64,000 nt of DNA from Polyangium jinanense (GTDB taxonomy: Bacteria; Myxococcota; Polyangia; Polyangiales; Polyangiaceae): assembly GCF_028435365.1 (NCBI RefSeq), contig NZ_JAGTJJ010000022.1, forward strand, positions 110,769-174,768, given 5' to 3'. The translations under genes were made by a program, and so were the position numbers. Position 1 is the first letter of the stretch. Each line of letters starts with the position of its first letter. The notes under the pieces were generated by a model. The model was given only the letters and a program-made list of their open reading frames with translations. It was not told the origin of the DNA and searched no databases. Below are positions 5,487 to 12,371 of this stretch, one piece after another.

Positions 5487-7145
5487 TCAGGCCCTCGAGA
5501 AATCGGCCATTACCTGCGGTGCGGCCGCGTCGAAGCCCACGACGTCCAGCATGCCAGGGTCCTGCGGATCGGCAATCGTGAAGCCCGTGGAGGTCATGCC
5601 AACCACGACGAGCTTTGCGGGACGGCCCATCGCCTGACGGTAATCGCGAAGCGCCTGGAAAGGATGAATCTCACCCGCCCAGGTCTCGCTGTCCGTGTAG
5701 ACGACGAACGTGTCGACCTCGACCTTGTTCTTCTGAGCCCAAATCATCGGCAGCGCGCAGTCCGTGCCGCCGAAGGGCAAACCGGAGACCATGCCAACCA
5801 CGTCGTCGAGGCGTTGCTTCGGCGACAGAGGCAAGGACATGACACCCGAGCCGCGAGGGCCAAATGCGCCGCCCGCGGAGGCGAAGGCCAGGGTGCTGAA
5901 CGACGGCTCGATGCGCGCCGTCGCCATGGCCATGGCCGCGCTCGCGACCCGAGGCGTGAGGCCCGGGATCCCCGCAATCGTGCCCGAATCCATCGAGCCC
6001 GATACGTCGAGGGCGAGCAGGTGCTTCTTTCCCGTCGGCTCGATGGACCGGAATGCGAGGTAAAACGCCTCGTCCAAGGCGTCCACGATCTCGCACACCG
6101 GCTCCCAGGTGAGCGCGTTTTCGCGCTTCTGGGCACGCTCGCCCCGCCCTTGCGCATACACGCGCAGCGCGGAGAGAACGCTCACCGGGTGAATCCGGGC
6201 CCGCCGGAGACGCTCGACGTCCGTGAGACGCTTGGCCACGAGCCTCGCGGCCGCGCTCATGGGCGCGAGGAGTCCGACGGCGGTCATCTTGCCGAGGTTC
6301 CGGAGCAGCGCCGTCTGCGGCATGTGGGGGAGCAGCGCTTCCCACACGGCAGGGTCGTTCTTCCACTCCGTGGGCACCATTTCGTGCGTGAGCCGCTGCT
6401 CGCGCACGAGCGTGACGAGCCGCTCGCGCGGCGCGTCCTTGGCCTCCTCGAAAGCCCGCACGAGGGCCGGCAGCTTCTCGGGGTCGAGAGCGCCGCCCTT
6501 GGCCGCCTCGTTCTTCAGGGCGGCCATACCGCCGACGATCCAGCGGTACATTGCGCCATGCTCGGCCGTGACGGGCGTCGGGTGCGAGAGCCGCAAGAGG
6601 TCCTTGTGGCTCCAGCCGTCCCGCTGCCGATATTTCACGGCCTGGTATGCCAATTCATCCGGGCTCTTGCCCTGGTACCACGCGCCGATCGCGCTCCGGA
6701 GGCCGCGGCCCCAGCGCCGGAACCCCTCCACCGCTCGCGCGAAGTGGAAGAGATCCGTTCCAGTGCGGCAAACCTCGGGCAAGGCCGCGAGCGCGGACTT
6801 GCGGACCTCGGGGCGGGCGTGCCCCGCGGCCATCGCCAGGGCGAAAATCGCGGGCTCGTTCTTGGGCGCGCGGCCCGAGCGGCTGATCTCAACGATCCGC
6901 CGCACCGTCCGCTCGCCGTCCGCATCGAGGCAACGGCCAAGGGCGCGCGCGTTGTCTTGCGTCAAGGCGCGCTCGGTCGCGTAGTAGGTGCCGCCCTCGC
7001 TGCCGAGAACGAGCCACCGGTCGAGGCGGGCCCAGTCGTCGAGCTCGAAGACGAAGCCGCCTGCGTCGTTTTCGACCTGATCGGGCCGCGCCTTGTCCGT
7101 TTGTCGCGTGAACAGCGCGGCGAAATGCTGGATGTAGTTGGCCAT
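5487..7145 (-). CDS. rsr: Ro60/Rsr RNA-binding protein (TROVE + vWA)
   Basis: The 552-aa product has the full Ro60 layout. Residues 1-360 form the HEAT-like TROVE ring, with the family hallmark YRQRDGWSHKDLLRLSHP at 172-189. Residues 373-552 form a von Willebrand A domain with an intact MIDAS (DVSGS at 380-384, T461, D485). Length matches bacterial and animal Ro60. The start at 7145 is chosen because GGAGG lies 6 nt upstream and the protein begins at the usual MANY position; the open frame to 7322 runs through a tRNA gene. Ro60 binds misfolded RNA ends in its central hole and Y RNAs on its outer face; in Deinococcus the Y RNA tethers it to PNPase. Here it sits inside a tRNA array on the same strand (His tRNA upstream, Asp tRNA and two Y-like RNAs downstream). 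No RtcA/RtcB gene is in the window, unlike many bacterial rsr loci. Confidence 0.95.
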   Translation of the reverse strand: MANYIQHFAALFTRQTDKARPDQVENDAGGFVFELDDWARLDRWLVLGSEGGTYYATERALTQDNARALGRCLDADGERTVRRIVEISRSGRAPKNEPAIFALAMAAGHARPEVRKSALAALPEVCRTGTDLFHFARAVEGFRRWGRGLRSAIGAWYQGKSPDELAYQAVKYRQRDGWSHKDLLRLSHPTPVTAEHGAMYRWIVGGMAALKNEAAKGGALDPEKLPALVRAFEEAKDAPRERLVTLVREQRLTHEMVPTEWKNDPAVWEALLPHMPQTALLRNLGKMTAVGLLAPMSAAARLVAKRLTDVERLRRARIHPVSVLSALRVYAQGRGERAQKRENALTWEPVCEIVDALDEAFYLAFRSIEPTGKKHLLALDVSGSMDSGTIAGIPGLTPRVASAAMAMATARIEPSFSTLAFASAGGAFGPRGSGVMSLPLSPKQRLDDVVGMVSGLPFGGTDCALPMIWAQKNKVEVDTFVVYTDSETWAGEIHPFQALRDYRQAMGRPAKLVVVGMTSTGFTIADPQDPGMLDVVGFDAAAPQVMADFSRA

Positions 7146-7220
7146 GGGAACCTCCGGCCCGCGCTGCGGGCGAGCGAAAGAAAAGGAAAAGCTAGTGATG
7201 GAGCGACGGATGAGCGTTTG

Positions 7221-7265
7221 GATCTCGGTGCTATTGCACCAATTTGCTGTTGGATAACCGAGATC
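7221..7265 (-). other. Structured leader between tRNA-His and ro60
   Basis: GATCTCGGT and ACCGAGATC form a 9-bp end-to-end stem. Alternatively GATCTC/GAGATC closes two small hairpins (CCAA/TTGG and GGTGC-AATA-GCACC). It contains GGTTATC, a heptamer also present in the two Y-like RNAs below ro60. It lies about 75 bp upstream of the ro60 start and could be a third Y-like RNA, a processing site or a leader structure. Confidence 0.4.
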
Positions 7266-7283
7266 GTCCGACCCGTCCCTCGG

Positions 7284-7356
7284 TTGGGCGTACGGGAATC
7301 GAACCCGCCTACACAGGGTCACAACCTGCCCTCTTCAGCCAGATGAGTAACGCCCA
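7284..7356 (-). tRNA. tRNA-His(GTG)
   Basis: Acceptor 7285-7291/7350-7356, anticodon loop TTGTGAC. A G is encoded at position -1, as His tRNAs need, but it faces A73 instead of the usual C73. Confidence 0.85.
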
Positions 7357-7364
7357 CGCAAGGG

Positions 7365-7437
7365 TGCCCCGTGGGGGAGTCGAACCCACCACCCTCGGAT
7401 TGAAAGTCCGAGTTCCTGACCGCTAGACGAACGGGGC
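7365..7437 (-). tRNA. tRNA-Glu(TTC)
   Basis: Acceptor GCCCCGT/ACGGGGC (7366-7372/7431-7437), anticodon loop CTTTCAA. One T-stem mismatch; A73 instead of the G73 of the array's other Glu tRNA. Confidence 0.87.
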
Positions 7438-7458
7438 TTGATGCATATCGGGGGGGTT

Positions 7459-7508
7459 GGTGGTGGGGTCGCCGGGCCCGTTTCAAGGAGCACGGCGACC
7501 CCACCACC
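7459..7508. other. 16-bp perfect inverted repeat between tRNA genes
   Basis: GGTGGTGGGGTCGCCG and its exact complement flank an 18-nt loop in the spacer between the Glu(TTC) and Thr(CGT) genes. No T-run follows on the minus strand, so it is not a classical terminator. It could be an RNase III-type processing stem or another small structured RNA. Confidence 0.6.
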
Positions 7509-7519
7509 GCCAGAAGCGG

Positions 7520-7592
7520 AGCCCTCGCCCGGAATCGAACCGGGCAGACCCTGGATACGAGGCAGGGCGCTCGACCATCGAGCGACGAGGGC
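7520..7592 (-). tRNA. tRNA-Thr(CGT)
   Basis: Acceptor GCCCTCG/CGAGGGC (7521-7527/7586-7592), perfect T stem, anticodon loop CTCGTAT, discriminator U73. One pair of the anticodon stem is a C-C mismatch. Confidence 0.85.
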
Positions 7593-7601
7593 AAAATGCG
7601 G

Positions 7602-7674
7602 CTCCAACGGAGGGCTTCGAACCCCCATCTCCTCGCTTAACAGGCGAGTGCTCTACCGGTTGAGCTACGTTGAA
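7602..7674 (-). tRNA. tRNA-Asn(GTT)
   Basis: Acceptor 7603-7609/7668-7674 (one U-G pair), anticodon stem CTCGC/GCGAG with loop CTGTTAA, G73 as expected for Asn. Confidence 0.9.
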
Positions 7675-7678
7675 ACGC

Positions 7679-7699
7679 GCAGGGGCGACGTGCCCCTGC
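7679..7699. other. 8-bp GC-rich hairpin in tRNA spacer
   Basis: GCAGGGGC-GACGT-GCCCCTGC lies just upstream (minus strand) of tRNA-Asn. Likely a processing or pausing structure; no U-run follows. Confidence 0.4.
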
Positions 7700-7769
7700 G
7701 GCATTGCGTTGTGTATCGGAATCGATTGTCATAGAACGAGTCCCGCCTCCGGAGAGGTGGGATGCGTCG

Positions 7770-7840
7770 TGGATCCGGAGGGGATCGAACCCTCGCCTGC
7801 CGCTTAAGAGGCGGCTGCTCTACCCTTGAGCTACGAATCC
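7770..7840 (-). tRNA. tRNA-Lys(CTT)
   Basis: Acceptor 7771-7777/7834-7840 (one U-G pair), T stem GAGGG/CCCTC, anticodon loop CTCTTAA, A73. Confidence 0.92.
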
Positions 7841-7898
7841 GAAGCAGACGGCGCTCCTCGGGCGCACGTCTCCTCACGCGCGTGGTTTCACGCGCCGG

Positions 7899-7977
7899 TG
7901 TGGACGGGAGGACTCGAACCTCCAAGCAAACGCGGATGGTTTACAGCCACCTGGGCTCACCCATGCCCAGCGTCCAC
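7899..7977 (-). tRNA. tRNA-Tyr(GTA)
   Basis: Acceptor GTGGACG/CGTCCAC (7900-7906/7971-7977), anticodon loop CTGTAAA, short class II variable arm, A73. The D arm is an unusually long perfect stem, CTGGGC/GCCCAG. Confidence 0.88.
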
Positions 7978-8040
7978 AAACTTCTCTTTTTCGTTTCCCC
8001 GGCGCCCCCCACCGCCGCGCTCGAGGCACGAAAACGAAGA

Positions 8041-8068
8041 AGGCCGCCAGGGTTTTCCCGGGCGGCCT
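8041..8068 (-). terminator. Terminator below small ORF 1
   Basis: A strong inverted repeat AGGCCGCCxGGG with a TTTT loop lies 28 bp after the stop of the 54-aa ORF. A T-rich stretch follows on the minus strand. It is nearly identical to the hairpin at 8496, and a variant occurs at 9650. Confidence 0.65.
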
Positions 8069-8095
8069 CCTTGAACACGTCACGTCGTGACGATC

Positions 8096-8260
8096 CTAGG
8101 CTCCACCCGTATCGAGAGGCTTGAGACCACGCACCAAGCTCGATTCCTTGGCCGCATGATACCGCGAAGGGCTTTGCAGGAGGTCGCTCGGGTCCGCGCC
8201 CGGCAGCTCGCCGGCGTTCCCCATCGCGTCCTCGTTGTACAGATGCTTGCCCATCGCCAT
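8096..8260 (-). CDS. Small protein, 54 aa, unknown (paralogue of the 8551-8727 product)
   Basis: The product starts MAMGKHLY and ends RGLKPLDTGGA. Its paralogue at 8551 shares the N-terminal MAMGKHLYxE, AGELP, SPSR and the RGLxPLDTGG end. The middle differs in length by 4 codons without a frameshift, which argues for selection on the protein. Wobble positions are GC-rich like the other genes here. GAGG sits at ideal spacing from the second ATG (8254), so MGKHLY may be the true start. It has its own TTGACC-N17-TAAAGA promoter and a terminator. It has no membrane segment and no known motif. The context suggests a link to the tRNA array, but function is unknown. Confidence 0.6.
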   Translation of the reverse strand: MAMGKHLYNEDAMGNAGELPGADPSDLLQSPSRYHAAKESSLVRGLKPLDTGGA

Positions 8261-8276
8261 TCCCTCGCCCCGTTTA

Positions 8277-8305
8277 TCTTTACTTCGTTTCGACGTTCGG
8301 GTCAA
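8277..8305 (-). promoter_or_regulatory. Sigma70-like promoter of small ORF 1
   Basis: TTGACC (-35) and TAAAGA (-10) are separated by exactly 17 nt on the minus strand, about 17 nt before the first ATG of the 54-aa ORF. The arrangement is conserved in the second unit (8741-8769). Confidence 0.6.
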
Positions 8306-8370
8306 CCATTTTATTCGCCGTCCCGTCGATTTTATTTTCATCGTCTGCCGTATTCGCATTCGGCAGATGG

Positions 8371-8443
8371 AGGATCCGGGAGGCCTCGAACCTCCACGCT
8401 TCCGCTTCAGAAGCGGATGCTCTGCCCATTGAGCTACGGATCC
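8371..8443 (-). tRNA. tRNA-Gln(CTG)
   Basis: Acceptor GGATCCG/CGGATCC (8372-8378/8437-8443), T stem GGAGG/CCTCC, anticodon loop TTCTGAA, U73. Confidence 0.9.
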
Positions 8444-8495
8444 AAAACCGCGTCCCCACGCCCCCGTCGCCGCGCTCGAGGCGCAAAAACGACGA

Positions 8496-8523
8496 AGGCC
8501 GCCAGGGTTTTCCCGGGCGGCCT
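8496..8523 (-). terminator. Terminator below small ORF 2
   Basis: Copy of the hairpin at 8041 (AGGCCGCC...GGCGGCCT with a TTTT loop), 28 bp after the stop of the 58-aa ORF. Confidence 0.65.
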
Positions 8524-8550
8524 CCTCGGACACGTCACGTCGTGACGATC

Positions 8551-8727
8551 CTAGGATCCACCCGTATCGAGAGGCTCGAGACCACGATTCGCCGTCGAGC
8601 ACGATTCGCTCGCCGCCTGATCGCGCGAAGGGCTCTGCCGCCCCGAGATCCCGAAGAAGCCCGCGACCGGCAGCTCGCCGGCGTCGCCCTTCGTGTTCTC
8701 GAGATACAGATGCTTGCCCATCGCCAT
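8551..8727 (-). CDS. Small protein, 58 aa, unknown (paralogue of the 8096-8260 product)
   Basis: It starts MAMGKHLYLE and ends RGLEPLDTGGS, collinear with the 54-aa paralogue; the central part carries a 4-residue net insertion. The promoter TTGACC-N17-TAGAGA (8741-8769) and the terminator hairpin at 8496 bracket it as an independent transcription unit inside the tRNA array. As in the paralogue, the second ATG (8721) has the better-spaced GAGG. I do not recognise the family. Confidence 0.6.
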   Translation of the reverse strand: MAMGKHLYLENTKGDAGELPVAGFFGISGRQSPSRDQAASESCSTANRGLEPLDTGGS

Positions 8728-8740
8728 TCCCTCGCCCGTC

Positions 8741-8769
8741 TCTCTACATTCATTTCGACGTTCGGTCAA
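8741..8769 (-). promoter_or_regulatory. Sigma70-like promoter of small ORF 2
   Basis: TTGACC-N17-TAGAGA on the minus strand, homologous to the promoter at 8277-8305. Confidence 0.6.
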
Positions 8770-8838
8770 CCATTTTATTCGTCGACCCGTCGATTTCATT
8801 TTCTCCACTTCGTCGACTGCGTTTTCACGCAGCCGCAG

Positions 8839-8911
8839 AGGATCCGGGAGGCCTCGAACCTCCACGCTTCCGCTTCAAGGGCGGACGCTCTGCCGATTGA
8901 GCTACGGATCC
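8839..8911 (-). tRNA. tRNA-Gln(TTG) with C33
   Basis: Same acceptor and T arm as Gln(CTG) at 8371, anticodon stem TCCGC/GCGGA. The loop is CCTTGAA, so the normally invariant U33 is C. U73. Function may be impaired. Confidence 0.8.
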
Positions 8912-9104
8912 GCAGCAGGCTGTCGATCAACTTGCTGCGCGCCCCGGATCGTCGGTCGTCGTCCGCGGAATACGGAAGTATTCCTGCGTCCTCCTCCCTA
9001 GCTCCGGGGCTCTCGCGGCGTTTCTCGACAGCCTGCGAGAGAGCCCATCCCGCGCGCTCACGCGCAGGCGCTCTCCCCTGCCCCTTCCCCGTCCCCTCGC
9101 GTTT

Positions 9105-9134
9105 GTTGTACATCCATTTCGACGTTCGAGGCAA
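9105..9134 (-). promoter_or_regulatory. Degenerate third copy of the array promoter
   Basis: TTGCCT-N18-TACAAC within a block homologous to the two small-ORF promoters (shared CGAACGTCGAAATG). No homologous ORF follows; it may drive the Gln(TTG) gene. Confidence 0.4.
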
Positions 9135-9230
9135 GGAAATGTTTTGATGGCTCGTCGATTTTATTTTCGTATCTTTCCAACCCCGTTCGCTTCGAAATGG
9201 AGCCCCAAGCTTTCTCTCTATATAAGGAGG

Positions 9231-9304
9231 TGGATCCGGGAGGGCTCGAACCTCCACACTTCCGCTTAAAAGGCGGCTGCTCTACCCATTGAGACTACGG
9301 ATCC
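9231..9304 (-). tRNA. tRNA-Lys(TTT)
   Basis: Acceptor GGATCCG/CGGATCC (9232-9238/9298-9304), anticodon loop CTTTTAA, A73. One extra base in the D stem. It is the promoter-proximal tRNA of the array. Confidence 0.88.
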
Positions 9305-10222
9305 GCGTGCTGCGAATACACCTCGGGCTTCATCGCATCCACGTCGATGCAATCCCTCACCGAGGACACACCACGACCCCGACACGCGCGCGCAATCGAC
9401 GCTAATGCAATCGATACACGCCTGCCCCGAGCGCGTCACGCGCCCTCACGATCGGTCTTCAACACGAAGCCCAAGAAGGCCCCCGCGCCCCGCTACGCAA
9501 GGCGCACAGGACCAAGAAAGCCCCGCTCGATACACGTCTCCCCGCCAAGGATCTCAATACGAGACCCTCATTCGAGGACGAAACACTCCCCTTCCACCAC
9601 CCCCACGACGCCCCAAAGAGGAAAACGCCGTGGAAGAGGCCTAAAACGCCGAAGGCCGCCTGGGATCTCCCGAGGCGGCCTTCGCAGTCGTCAGAATGAC
9701 GCTTGCTCTACCGCCTACGTGCCCTCCGCCGGGTTGCCGAGCTGCCGCGAATCACCAAGGGTATACCCGCGAAACGACTCGGTTTTGCCGGACTTGGGCG
9801 CAAGTTGTCCCGCACGCTGCAGCCGATCGATGCCCACGCACACGACGCCCGCTGCCGTCAGCTTGGCTCGTTCGTGGTTTCGGTCGGTCGCAGGGCGGAT
9901 CAACATGTGGAAAGTCTCGGGCGAGGAATACTCGTTTGGGATCGACTTTGCAACAAAAAAGTTCCTGCTTATCTCATTTTCTTTCGGCCCCCGCCCCGGA
10001 CACGCACCGAGCACGAGATGCGCACCAAGCCGAGGCCCCATGACGCTCTGCATCGCGGATGCCATGGGCGGAGACCGCCCCGGGCGGCGCAGCAAAGTGC
10101 CGTCACCAGGAGGCTATGGATCGACGGCCCTCGCTGGTAGAGTCGCCGCCCTTCCCAGCCCCGAAGGCCCACGAAGCCCCGCGAGGCGCGAGATCGGCCC
10201 CGGGCAGACACCAGGAGACGTC
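9305..10222. other. 0.9-kb spacer without a convincing gene
   Basis: It separates the minus-strand tRNA array from the plus-strand DUF2505-like gene. A hairpin at 9650 is the only strong signal. A minus-strand ORF of 63 codons (9715-9906) ends 30 bp before that hairpin, but it has no ribosome site and its wobble positions are less GC-rich than in real genes here. I do not call it. The region probably holds the promoter of the tRNA array, which I could not pin down. Confidence 0.6.
9650..9684. terminator. Hairpin, variant of the array terminators
   Basis: CGAAGGCCGCCTGGG-ATCTC-CCGAGGCGGCCTTCG forms a stem of about 15 bp with the same GGCCGCC core as the hairpins at 8041 and 8496, so it is probably a family of related terminators or repeats. 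Confidence 0.5.
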
Positions 10223-10723
10223 ATGGGCAAGTTCACCATCACGAACGAGATCAACTGCAACGAGGAAACGTTCTGGAAGATCTTCTTCGACAAGGAATTC
10301 AACGAGAAGCTCTACCGGGGCCACCTGGGCTTCCCCGACTTCCGCATCCTCGAGCAGCGCGACAGCGACACCGAAACCATCCGTAAGGTCGCCGGTACGC
10401 CCAAGATGAGCGTGCCCGGCCCGGTGGCCAAGGTGCTCGGCTCGAACTTCAGCTACACGGAAGAAGGCCGGTTCGACAAGAAGAGCAAGGTCTGGTCGTG
10501 GAAGATGACCCCCGGCACCATGGCCGACAAGCTGCGTAACGAAGGCGTGATGCGTATCGAGCGCATCGGCGACAGCAAGGTCCGCCGCATCGCCGAGATC
10601 GTCATCGAGGCGAAGGTCTTCGGCATCGGGGGTCTCATCGAGAGCTCGGCCGAAAAGCAGCTCCGCGAAGGCTGGGACGGAAGCGCCGTCTACATGAACG
10701 ACTGGGTCAAGACGCATTCCTGA
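10223..10723 (+). CDS. DUF2505-like (SRPBCC/START fold) protein
   Basis: A 166-aa cytoplasmic protein starting MGKFTITNEI at 10223, with AGGAG 6 nt upstream; the open frame continues upstream but lacks coding character. The pattern (N-terminal beta strand, FWKIFFDKEFNEKLY helix, RTSD-like beta sheet, GWDGSAVYMNDWV C-terminal helix) fits DUF2505 proteins, a lipid-binding-like SRPBCC fold. Ligand unknown. It precedes the NADH dehydrogenase gene by under 100 bp and may be co-transcribed with it. Confidence 0.75.
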   Translation: MGKFTITNEINCNEETFWKIFFDKEFNEKLYRGHLGFPDFRILEQRDSDTETIRKVAGTPKMSVPGPVAKVLGSNFSYTEEGRFDKKSKVWSWKMTPGTMADKLRNEGVMRIERIGDSKVRRIAEIVIEAKVFGIGGLIESSAEKQLREGWDGSAVYMNDWVKTHS

Positions 10724-10799
10724 GGCCTGCCCCGGCCCCGGACGCCCGTCCGCGCCGCCCGACCACCTCGCCTGGACCAACGATTGCATCGCCCCGGGC

Positions 10800-12218
10800 A
10801 TGAAAGGTCCGACAGGGCGAGCGAAGGGGCCGAAGCAGACGCCGCGCAGCGCGCGAATCGCACAGCGCCGCTCGGACGAACGCGGGAGCCCCATCACGTT
10901 CGGAGAGCCGGGCCGTACCCCGAAATCACGCAAGGAGCCGCTGCACCTGCCCCATGTGGTCATCGTGGGCGGCGGCTTCGGCGGGCTCTATGCCGCCAAA
11001 GCGCTGCGCCACGCGCCCGTGCGCATCACCCTGCTCGACCGCAAGAACCACCACCTCTTCCAGCCGCTTCTTTATCAGGTCGCGACCGCAGGGCTGAACC
11101 CGGCCGAGATCGCCGCGCCGATCCGACGCGTCCTGCGCGATCAACGAAACGTGCGGGTGCTCCTCGGCGAGGTCACGGGCATCGATCCGAAAGAACGAAC
11201 GGTGACCTCGTCGGCCGGGACGTTCGTATACGATTACCTGATCCTCGCGACGGGCGCGAGTCACTCGTATTTCGGGCACGAGGAATGGGCACCCCTCGCC
11301 CCGGGACTGAAGAGCCTCGAGGACGCGCTGGAGATCCGGCGCCGCGTGCTCCTCGCATTCGAGAAGGCCGAGTGCTGCGCGCCTTCCCAGGAAGATCGCT
11401 CCGCGTGGCTGACGTTCGTGATCGTGGGCGGAGGGCCGACGGGCGTGGAGCTCGCCGGGACGCTGGCCGAGGTCGCTCACCATACCGTGGCAAACGACTT
11501 CCGGGTGATCGATCCGACGGCCGCGCGAATCGTGCTGGTCGAGGGGATCGATCGCGTGCTGCCCACGTATTCGGCACTGCTGTCGGCGCGCGCGGAGCGG
11601 CAGCTCCAGCGGCTCGGGGTGGAGGTACGCACGAACGCGAGGGTGACGGGAATCGACGCGGAAGGGGTGCAGATCGGCGAGGAGCGTATCGCCGCGAAGA
11701 CCGTGCTCTGGGCCGCAGGCGTGAAAGCCTCGCCGCTCGGCGAGGCCGTCGGCGCGCCGCTCGATCGCGCGGGGCGGGTGAAGGTCGCGCCGGATCTGTC
11801 GGTGCCCGGACACCCGGAGATCTTCGTGATCGGCGATCTCGCCGCGCTGGAGCAGGACGGATCCCCCGTACCGGGCCTCGCGCCCGCGGCGATCCAGGAG
11901 GCGCGCCATACCGCGAGGAACATCGTGCGGTCGATCCAAGGCGAGCCGCGGCAGCCGTTTCGGTACCTCGACAAGGGCACGCTGGCCACGATCGGACGGA
12001 ACGCGGCGGTGGCGAACTTCGGGCGCCTGGAGCTCTCGGGCTTCGTCGCGTGGCTCGCGTGGCTCCTGATTCACGTATTTTTCCTGATCGGGTTCCGGAA
12101 TCGGTTCCTCGTGCTCTTCGATTGGGCATTTTCCTACCTGACGTACGAGCGCGGCGCGCGGCTCATCACGGAATCCAGCCCGAAGGCGGCCCTGACCGAA
12201 CCGGCGTCGAGGCGCTGA
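10800..12218 (+). CDS. ndh: Type II NADH dehydrogenase / FAD-dependent oxidoreductase
   Basis: A 472-aa flavoprotein that would oxidise NADH and reduce quinone without proton pumping. An FAD Rossmann motif VVIVGGGFGGLYAAKAL begins at 53, a NAD motif VIVGGGPTGVELAG lies near 205, and a C-terminal GDLAAL motif closes the FAD site. A hydrophobic WLAWLLIHVFFLIGF helix near residue 420 provides the membrane anchor typical of NDH-2. The first 50 residues are polar and low-complexity and not part of the family; the real start may be later (for example a GTG just before VIVGGG). Confidence 0.9.
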   Translation: MKGPTGRAKGPKQTPRSARIAQRRSDERGSPITFGEPGRTPKSRKEPLHLPHVVIVGGGFGGLYAAKALRHAPVRITLLDRKNHHLFQPLLYQVATAGLNPAEIAAPIRRVLRDQRNVRVLLGEVTGIDPKERTVTSSAGTFVYDYLILATGASHSYFGHEEWAPLAPGLKSLEDALEIRRRVLLAFEKAECCAPSQEDRSAWLTFVIVGGGPTGVELAGTLAEVAHHTVANDFRVIDPTAARIVLVEGIDRVLPTYSALLSARAERQLQRLGVEVRTNARVTGIDAEGVQIGEERIAAKTVLWAAGVKASPLGEAVGAPLDRAGRVKVAPDLSVPGHPEIFVIGDLAALEQDGSPVPGLAPAAIQEARHTARNIVRSIQGEPRQPFRYLDKGTLATIGRNAAVANFGRLELSGFVAWLAWLLIHVFFLIGFRNRFLVLFDWAFSYLTYERGARLITESSPKAALTEPASRR

Positions 12219-12371
12219 AGGGCGCCCAATTCTCCGAGCGAACGCGGAGGGCCCCTGCCGCCCTGGACGCGCGGCGAGGGCCGTGATAACCTTCACAAAG
12301 GTACGCGAAGGCCGCACCTTTCTTTCGTGGCGCCGGCGCGCGGCGCCCTCAACCCATTCGCCGGAGCACCA

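Larger units (their letters stand above)
8041..8360. repeat. Tandem duplication unit A (promoter, small ORF, terminator)
   Basis: This segment is repeated about 455-460 bp further on (8496-8830). The terminator hairpin, the ends of the small ORF and the promoter block are almost unchanged; the ORF centre has diverged. Each unit is followed on the right by a Gln tRNA, so the duplication includes the tRNA. Confidence 0.8.
8496..8830. repeat. Tandem duplication unit B
   Basis: Second copy of the unit described at 8041-8360. It holds the 58-aa ORF, its promoter and terminator and is followed by the Gln(TTG) tRNA. A partial third copy of only the promoter block lies at about 9105-9160. Confidence 0.8.

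Noticed and set aside
5322..7346. A 674-codon plus-strand ORF opposite ro60
   Set aside because: It is antisense to a protein with full Ro60 homology, and its Arg/His/Ala-rich translation is typical of shadows of GC-rich genes.
9715..9906. 63-codon minus-strand ORF ending before the 9650 hairpin
   Set aside because: No ribosome site, weaker GC bias at wobble positions and no paralogue, unlike the small ORFs at 8096 and 8551.
9347..10222. N-terminal extension of the DUF2505-like gene
   Set aside because: The open frame upstream of 10223 crosses a terminator-like hairpin and has no coding character; AGGAG marks the start at 10223.
10800..10950. Signal peptide or extra domain at the start of the NADH dehydrogenase
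   Set aside because: The stretch is polar, Arg/Pro/Gly-rich and not conserved in the family; more likely a wrong start than a domain.
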